Shown here one piece after another: positions 63,729-64,000 of a stretch of DNA of 64,000 nucleotides. Source of the DNA: Rubellimicrobium thermophilum DSM 16684 (GTDB lineage: Bacteria; Pseudomonadota; Alphaproteobacteria; Rhodobacterales; Rhodobacteraceae); contig NZ_KE557320.1 of the NCBI RefSeq assembly GCF_000442315.1, positions 390,820 through 454,819 of the forward strand, in the 5' to 3' direction. The translations under genes were made by a program, and so were the position numbers. The notes below the pieces were generated by a model. That model did no database searches, was not told the DNA's origin, and was given only the letters and a program-made list of their open reading frames with translations. Positions within the stretch are counted from its first letter, which is position 1, and each line of letters opens with the position of its first letter.

Positions 63729-64000
63729 GCGGCCCGGAGCGCCGGGATGATCTGCTTCTTGCGCGACATGATCCCCGGCAGGACAACCGTGTCCGAGCTG
63801 GGCGTCACCCCGAAGGAGGCCGCGCAGACCCGCCGCGTCAGCTCGTTGGGGACAAGCAGGGTCGCCTCCTCCCGCAGGATGTCCACGATGAAGAGGAGCA
63901 CCTGCTGCGCGCCGTCTTCGGCCGCCACCACGGGCATCGCCGCCATCAGCTCGTCCTTGCGGGCCAGGATCGTCTGCGGCGAGGTCGTCTCCAGCACCGA
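63725..64000 (-). CDS. ppaC: Manganese-dependent inorganic pyrophosphatase, C-terminal part
   Basis: The frame is open to the right edge, so this is only the last 91 residues, with the N-terminal DHH domain outside the window. The visible DHHA2 domain ends with GIMSRKKQIIPALRAA, matching the catalytic SRKKQ loop at the C-terminus of family II pyrophosphatases. The enzyme hydrolyses PPi. The GTG at 63995-63997 is an internal codon, not a start. Confidence 0.88.
   Translation of the reverse strand, partial: SVLETTSPQTILARKDELMAAMPVVAAEDGAQQVLLFIVDILREEATLLVPNELTRRVCAASFGVTPSSDTVVLPGIMSRKKQIIPALRAA

Overview
The window is uniformly GC-rich chromosomal DNA, densely packed with short intergenic gaps, from an alphaproteobacterium of the order Rhodobacterales (Paracoccus/Rhodobacter-like family). 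The evidence is the last gene of a gene transfer agent (GTA) tail module at the left edge, the cell-cycle regulator GcrA, a PDH complex whose E1-beta carries its own lipoyl domain, CtrA-type TTAA-N7-TTAACC boxes, an atpHAGDC operon without the Fo genes, and many protein families typical of that order. No insertion sequence, transposase, integrase, CRISPR array, rRNA or plasmid function was seen. The only RNA gene found is one tRNA-Gly(TCC). No stretch longer than about 300 bases lacks a gene.

Layout. 1-1803: end of a GTA/phage tail gene, then cysE. 1848-6082 (minus): pdhC, pdhB and pdhA behind an ftsB-like divisome gene. 6266-9068: class I aldolase, a secreted protein of unknown function, pgk. 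9219-10297: cytoplasmic and exported cyclophilins. 10350-18124: selO, acyltransferase, gcrA, rimO, exoD-like, Nudix, 6-phosphogluconate dehydrogenase-like. 18297-25444: hrpB, pyrD, DUF952, 5'-nucleotidase, an MliC/META envelope protein, SRAP protein. 25516-30491: tRNA-Gly, DUF2934, HTH regulator with divergent desaturase, DUF983, and an EF-hand/ECF sigma/anti-sigma/periplasmic sensor cassette. 30569-41579 (minus): argF, argD, dtd, sugar kinase, and an envelope module (zinc-ribbon membrane protein, SPFH-GYF, DUF2927 lipoprotein, TelA, XpaC, small two-helix protein) ending at a pseudouridine synthase. 41657-49917: tadA, dnaG, rpoD, HlyU, rmuC, nrdR, ribD. 50016-55111: clpA, diguanylate cyclase, gloB, methyltransferase. 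55232-60200: atpHAGDC. 60287-64000 (minus): prs, a YcgN-family protein, ribF, a HAD phosphatase and the end of the Mn-dependent pyrophosphatase gene.

Data caveat. Fourteen genes are broken by one to three single-base indels, nearly all in G or C runs, 22 in total. They hit genes expected to be essential or near-essential (pgk, pdhB, ribD), and every one resolves to a normal family protein when the single base is corrected. I treat these as probable sequencing or assembly errors and give the whole gene span. Protein lengths quoted for those genes are after repair.

The most interesting leads are the TelA/XpaC/SPFH-GYF/zinc-ribbon envelope module, the EF-hand/ECF sigma cassette, a GANTC methylation site inside the gcrA promoter spacer, a triple GCGAATCACCT repeat before rpoD, a perfect CtrA box with no recognised gene behind it, and a base-perfect 297-bp duplication of the lipoyl domain in pdhB and pdhC.
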